NCBI GenBank assembly: GCA_965233625.1
Contig: OZ247499.1
Coordinates: forward strand, 6,634,001 to 6,698,000
Reading direction: 5' to 3'
DNA length: 64,000 nt
DNA from: G965233625 sp965233625
GTDB lineage: Bacteria > Planctomycetota > Planctomycetia > Pirellulales > Pirellulaceae
Shown here piece by piece: positions 60,393 to 64,000 of this stretch (positions are counted from its first letter, which is position 1; each line of letters opens with the position of its first letter). Position numbers and translations under genes: made by a program. A model generated the notes under the pieces. It saw only the letters and a list, made by a program, of their open reading frames with translations. It did not search any database and was not told where the DNA came from.

Positions 60393-61313
60393 CTATGAAA
60401 GTAGCGGAGACAGCATCAGCAGGGCAAGCATTGCGGGAAGGTAAATCAACGAGGCCCGCAGTAACCAGCGGGCGGTTGTATCGTTCATCCGCCAGAGAAA
60501 CGCCCCGGCACATGCTAGTTGAGCGGTGCCAAGGAGTAACGCTAGGGTCAGGTAAATGTAAGGTTGTGGCAGTTGCATCACCGGCATAAAGCTAATGGGA
60601 AGTAAGGCAACGGCGCAAAGCACCGCCTGCACCCCTGCCCTGCGGCCGGTCGGATCAACGACCGTCAGCATCTTATGGCCAGCCATTTCGTATTGTTTGC
60701 GGTAGAGCCAGGCGATAGCCATAAAGTGCGGGAACTGCCAGACAAACACCAGCAGAAATAACGCGGCAGCGCGGACATCGACAACCGTATCCGCCGCCAG
60801 CAACGGCGCTCCGCTGGCTGACCAACCGATCAGCACGGGCATCGCCCCAGGCACGGCGCCGACCAGCGTGTTCAGATGAGTCACGGGCTTCAGTGGCGTG
60901 TAGGCCAGCACATAAAGCAACCACGTCACCAGGCCAAGCGTCGCCGTCAGTGCCGACACAGCCAGCGCGAGATACAGCATGCCAACCATCAATAACGCTG
61001 CACCAAACAGCAAGGCCTGCGCGGACGAAACCCGGCCGGTGGGAAGCGGGCGTTCCGCCGTACGCTTCATCAGCGCGTCGCGATGGCGTTCAATCCACTG
61101 ATTGACCACACTGGCGCTGGCGGCGACCAGCACGGTGCCGAGCATCGCATGCAGAACCACCAGCGGGCTGACGATGCCCCACCGGGCGACAAACGCCGAG
61201 ACGCCCACGGTGACCAGAATCATCACGCCAATCCGCGGGCGGGTCAGCTCTAACAGGCTGCCGACACGCGCCACAACAGTTGTAGGTTCTAAGGCGATGC
61301 CCGTACTGCTCAT
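60393..61313 (-). CDS. ctaB: Protoheme IX farnesyltransferase
   Basis: CtaB makes heme O by adding a farnesyl group to heme B. The 306 residues are a UbiA-type membrane protein with about eight helices. The substrate motif ASVVNQWIERHRDALMKRTAERPLPTGR near residue 70 has NxxxE...D..M.RT..RP (the first Asp is Glu). YTPLKPVTHLNTLVGAVPGAMPVLIGW is the second conserved region, and YRKQYEMAGHKML the third. The start ATG 61313 overlaps the ctaA stop (ATGA). Confidence 0.93.
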   Translation of the reverse strand: MSSTGIALEPTTVVARVGSLLELTRPRIGVMILVTVGVSAFVARWGIVSPLVVLHAMLGTVLVAASASVVNQWIERHRDALMKRTAERPLPTGRVSSAQALLFGAALLMVGMLYLALAVSALTATLGLVTWLLYVLAYTPLKPVTHLNTLVGAVPGAMPVLIGWSASGAPLLAADTVVDVRAAALFLLVFVWQFPHFMAIAWLYRKQYEMAGHKMLTVVDPTGRRAGVQAVLCAVALLPISFMPVMQLPQPYIYLTLALLLGTAQLACAGAFLWRMNDTTARWLLRASLIYLPAMLALLMLSPLLS

Positions 61314-62446
61314 CGGGAGGCTCTCAGCGTCAGGGTGTGCGTCAAAGTCTGAAAACTAGCTGAAGTAGCCTGAAGTTCACGTGACTTGCGGCGGGAAGTT
61401 CCTTTTACGGCAGTTTTCGCGGTTGACTTCCTGTCTGCGGCCTTTCCGTTATCAGCCTTCTGATTGGTCATCGCATCGCGAGCACCCTGCCGGCTGTCAG
61501 ACAGTATACGTGCGGCTGCCAGAGTTAAAACCGCACTGGTGGCAATGATCAGCGAACCGGTCGCCACGTGGGCTGTGACAATGTTGGTCTGAAGAACTCC
61601 CTCAGCCACAATCACGTAACCCGGACCAAAGGGACCAAGCCCTTCGAGGCCGAAGAACGAGTAATTCACAATAAACGTGCTCATTCCCAAGGCGACCTGC
61701 GCCACGACCAGACCGCACAGCAGCAGCGCCGGCGCAACGACCACCCACTGCTTCCAGTAACCCATCACCGCGATGGCGGCGACAATAAAACTTTGTACGA
61801 CCAGCACCATGGCGACCAGCACATGAAACGCCACCAGAATGCCAAACGGCGTTTCTGCGTGAATGTGCCGCATATTGGCGCCGAGCACTAGTTGCACGTA
61901 ACTCAGTACGGCGGCAATCGCTGCGGCGCGGAGCAGACGGTTGGGGTTGGCCTGCGATAGCGGCTTGCTTTTGCCCCACCAGCGCGACGTCGCCAGCACC
62001 AGCATGCACGCATAAGCGAAGAACAGCGGCCCGGTGCAACCATGAATCATTGCCACCTGCCGTGCGTCCAGAAGCACACGCATACCGCCCAGCAGCCCTT
62101 GTGCAACCACCAGAACCAGGGCGCCGATGGCCGCCAGCTTCATCCATTTGCGGCTGTCATAACAGAACACCGCAATCACAAAGCCGATGGTCAGAATCCC
62201 GGCCAGCGCACCTAAAAGACGGTGCCCGTGTTCAATGAACAAATCCCAGGGTCCGTACCACCAGGTTTCCAGCGGATAGGCAAACAGGTTATAGCCGTAA
62301 GTGCCCGGCCAGTCCGGAACCGCCATACCGGCATTGTGCGTTGTCACCAGCCCTCCCACCCAGATCAGCGGGAACGTCGCGCATACCATCATCGCAGCCA
62401 CAAGCTGTGGCAGACGGTAATAGGGTGTTGGCGCGGCGGATGTCAT
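61310..62446 (-). CDS. ctaA: Heme A synthase (COX15/CtaA)
   Basis: CtaA oxidises heme O to heme A. The 378 residues have eight membrane helices and conserved His regions: PLIWVGGLVTTHNAGMAVPDWPGTYGYN, FIEHGHRLLGALAGI, ARQVAMIHGCTGPLFFAY, and NIVTAHVATGSLIIATSAVLTL. The C-terminal tail of about 55 residues (NGKAADRKSTAKTAVKGTSRRKSREL) is basic and unusual. ctaB overlaps its end. ctaD is 53 bases upstream. Confidence 0.93.
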   Translation of the reverse strand: MTSAAPTPYYRLPQLVAAMMVCATFPLIWVGGLVTTHNAGMAVPDWPGTYGYNLFAYPLETWWYGPWDLFIEHGHRLLGALAGILTIGFVIAVFCYDSRKWMKLAAIGALVLVVAQGLLGGMRVLLDARQVAMIHGCTGPLFFAYACMLVLATSRWWGKSKPLSQANPNRLLRAAAIAAVLSYVQLVLGANMRHIHAETPFGILVAFHVLVAMVLVVQSFIVAAIAVMGYWKQWVVVAPALLLCGLVVAQVALGMSTFIVNYSFFGLEGLGPFGPGYVIVAEGVLQTNIVTAHVATGSLIIATSAVLTLAAARILSDSRQGARDAMTNQKADNGKAADRKSTAKTAVKGTSRRKSRELQATSASFQTLTHTLTLRASR

Positions 62447-62499
62447 CAGGAAGGTTGTTCACAACAAAGGTGGTAAGTGGCTTGCGGACGCGAGTGGCG

Positions 62500-64000
62500 T
62501 TAGTGCGCGTGTGCCGGTTCAGGCTGTTCCTGCAAGTCTTCTGGCGGCGGCTGAATCTGCGGATAGAAGTCCGCTTCAATTTCGGGCGAGTTGTATTCGT
62601 ATGGTCCACGGTAAACGACAGGCTGGAAGTCGAAGTTGCCGTGGCCGGGTGGGCTTGGCGCCGACCATTCCAGACCGTTCGCCCGCCACGGGTTACGCCC
62701 GACTGGCTTACCCGCGAACATGCTGTAAATGAAGTTTGCGGCGAAAATCACCTGCGTTGCGACCATGCCGATTGCACACCAGGTCATGAACTCGTTCATC
62801 GGTTGCAGATGGGCGAACGTCTGGTAATCGTACGGATCGGCCAGTCGCCGCGGGAAGCCCACAGCGCCCAGGATGTGCATCGTGAAGAAGGTGCCGTTGA
62901 GGAAGATGAACGTCAGGAAGAAGTGCAGCTTACCCAGCGACTCGTTCATCATCCGGCCGAACATCTTCGGGAACCAGAAGTAAATGGCGCCGAAGACCGC
63001 CATAGCCGTGCCTGCGAACAGCACGTAATGGAAGTGGGCGACAATAAAGTAGGTATCGTGAATGAAGATATCGACAGGTGTGGCCGCCATAAAGATGCCC
63101 GACAGACCACCGATGATGAACATCGAAACGAACGACAGCGAGTAAAGCATGGGCGTCGTAAATTGAACGTCACCCGACCAGATCGTACCCAGCCAGTTAA
63201 ACACCTTCACCGCCGAGGGCAGTGCGATCATCATCGTGGACACCATAAACGTCATACCGAGCATCGGGTTCATGCCCGAAACAAACATGTGATGGCCCCA
63301 CACGATAAAGCCTAGACCGGCGATACCCGAAATCGAGTACACCATTGGCTTGTAACCGAAAATCGGCTTGCGGGCGAAACAGGAAATCATGTCCGAAACC
63401 ATGCCCATCGCAGGCAGGATCATGATGTACACAGCCGGGTGCGAGTAGAACCAGAACAGATGCTGCCATAGCAACGGCTGTCCGCCGCCACTGACCGCTG
63501 CCGCGTTGTTCACGACGAGGCCTTCGGGCAGGAAGAAGCCTGTACCAATCATGCGGTCCATAATCTGCATCACGCCAGCCGCGGTCAGCACGGGGAGTGC
63601 GAACGCCTGCAAAAGTGCCGTGATGAACATGCCCCAGATGGTCAGCGGAAGGCGGAACATCGTCATGCCCGGCGCACGCATCTGAATGATGGTGGTCATG
63701 TAGTTCACAGAACCCATCATCGAAGACACACCCACAAACGTGACACCCATCAGCCAAAGCGATTGTGGCCAGCCAGAACCCGGCGCCGCCGACCACACCG
63801 TCGATAACGGCGGGTAAGAGGTCCAGCCGGACCCGGCGCCGTAAGGCGGATGCAGGAAGCTCATCCCAATCAGGATGAATGCGGGCCACATAAACCAGTA
63901 GCTAAGCATGTTGAGCGTCGGGAACGCCATATCGTCGGCGCCGATCATCAGCGGGATCAGGTAGTTGCCGAAGGCGCCCGCCAGGATCGGGATGATCACA
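62500..64000 (-). CDS. ctaD: Cytochrome c oxidase subunit I, A2-type, 5' end cut by the window
   Basis: The gene continues past the window end; about 500 C-terminal residues are seen. Heme and CuB ligands are present: WQHLFWFYSHPAVYI (CuB His and cross-linked Tyr), WGHHMF (CuB His pair), HDTYFIVAHFHYV (heme a3 and heme a His). The K-channel Lys is in ALPSAVKVFNWLGTIW. Helix VI reads YSHP instead of GHPEV, so the D-channel Glu is lost; this is the mark of A2-type oxidases, which use Tyr-Ser. MIGADDMAFPTLN holds the D-channel region. Confidence 0.95.
   Translation of the reverse strand, partial: VIIPILAGAFGNYLIPLMIGADDMAFPTLNMLSYWFMWPAFILIGMSFLHPPYGAGSGWTSYPPLSTVWSAAPGSGWPQSLWLMGVTFVGVSSMMGSVNYMTTIIQMRAPGMTMFRLPLTIWGMFITALLQAFALPVLTAAGVMQIMDRMIGTGFFLPEGLVVNNAAAVSGGGQPLLWQHLFWFYSHPAVYIMILPAMGMVSDMISCFARKPIFGYKPMVYSISGIAGLGFIVWGHHMFVSGMNPMLGMTFMVSTMMIALPSAVKVFNWLGTIWSGDVQFTTPMLYSLSFVSMFIIGGLSGIFMAATPVDIFIHDTYFIVAHFHYVLFAGTAMAVFGAIYFWFPKMFGRMMNESLGKLHFFLTFIFLNGTFFTMHILGAVGFPRRLADPYDYQTFAHLQPMNEFMTWCAIGMVATQVIFAANFIYSMFAGKPVGRNPWRANGLEWSAPSPPGHGNFDFQPVVYRGPYEYNSPEIEADFYPQIQPPPEDLQEQPEPAHAH

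Noticed and set aside
61310..61313. Frameshift between ctaA and ctaB
   Set aside because: The overlap is a normal ATGA stop/start coupling; both proteins are complete.
1..64000. CRISPR arrays, transposases, integrases or rRNA genes
   Set aside because: No regular direct repeats with unique spacers, no DDE/tyrosine recombinase motifs and no rRNA-like segments were seen on reading both strands.

Overview
The window looks like chromosomal DNA of a Planctomycetota bacterium, probably near Pirellulales (inference). Lineage markers seen in the sequence are a DUF1559 protein with a prepilin-type N-terminus (16947-17945), two TIGR03000-type domains (9533-10918), an HTTM-domain membrane protein (12022-12996), a DUF1080 protein (48195-48977), a lysine/alanine/proline-repeat histone-like protein (5743-6054), two Ser/Thr kinases and many secreted proteins of unknown function. 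An lpxB gene points to a lipid A-bearing outer membrane. No rRNA genes, CRISPR arrays, transposases or integrases were seen. One tRNA is present, an initiator-like tRNA-Met(CAT).

Layout. 1-5041 is a plus-strand run: the end of a sugar isomerase gene, a secreted protein, a zinc ribbon, a GT2 glycosyltransferase, lpxB, a site-2 protease and an SGNH-like protein. 5743-6054 is the histone-like gene with a strong terminator. 6234-7779 (minus) holds mrp and a small overlapping partner. 8125-12996 (plus) encodes exported or membrane proteins, including an exported PIMT with an extra C-terminal module and an HTTM pair. 13059-14809 is an A+T-richer islet: an array of DnaA-box-like sites, one 477-residue protein with a HEPN-like Rx6H motif, and a structured 3' region. 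14951-16730 holds asd and truA. 16947-28308 mixes DUF1559, the tRNA, an FlgM-like gene, a large secreted esterase, a MoxR-type ATPase, a PfpI-family protein, a beta-propeller protein and an Flp pilin. 28453-33919 (minus) has a kinase and a three-gene envelope/DUF11 operon. 34192-45308 contains pdxA, dtd and cvpA-like genes, plus scattered genes that resemble bacteriocin or polymorphic-toxin immunity proteins with no toxin in view. 45679-56853 holds an M48 protease, SRPBCC, DUF1080, LRR, SDR, Nudix, accA and a second kinase.

56919-64000 (minus) is an aa3-type cytochrome c oxidase operon reading ctaD, ctaA, ctaB, coxIII, coxIV and an ABC ATPase. It joins heme A synthesis (CtaA, CtaB) with the oxidase subunits. 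Subunit I carries the helix VI motif YSHP of A2-type heme-copper oxidases. Subunit III is interrupted by about 340 residues of charged coiled coil.

The most interesting points are: (1) a thioredoxin/DsbD-C-like gene at 51339-51809 whose catalytic cysteine codon is an in-frame TGA (candidate selenoprotein or fresh nonsense mutation); (2) the coiled-coil insertion in COX III; (3) the HEPN-like islet gene behind a 16-bp-spaced array of TTATCC boxes; (4) a GGGCA-based repeat dispersed at about 18 sites, in genes, leaders and gaps, including five tandem units inside pdxA; (5) orphan immunity-like genes; (6) an exported PIMT fusion.
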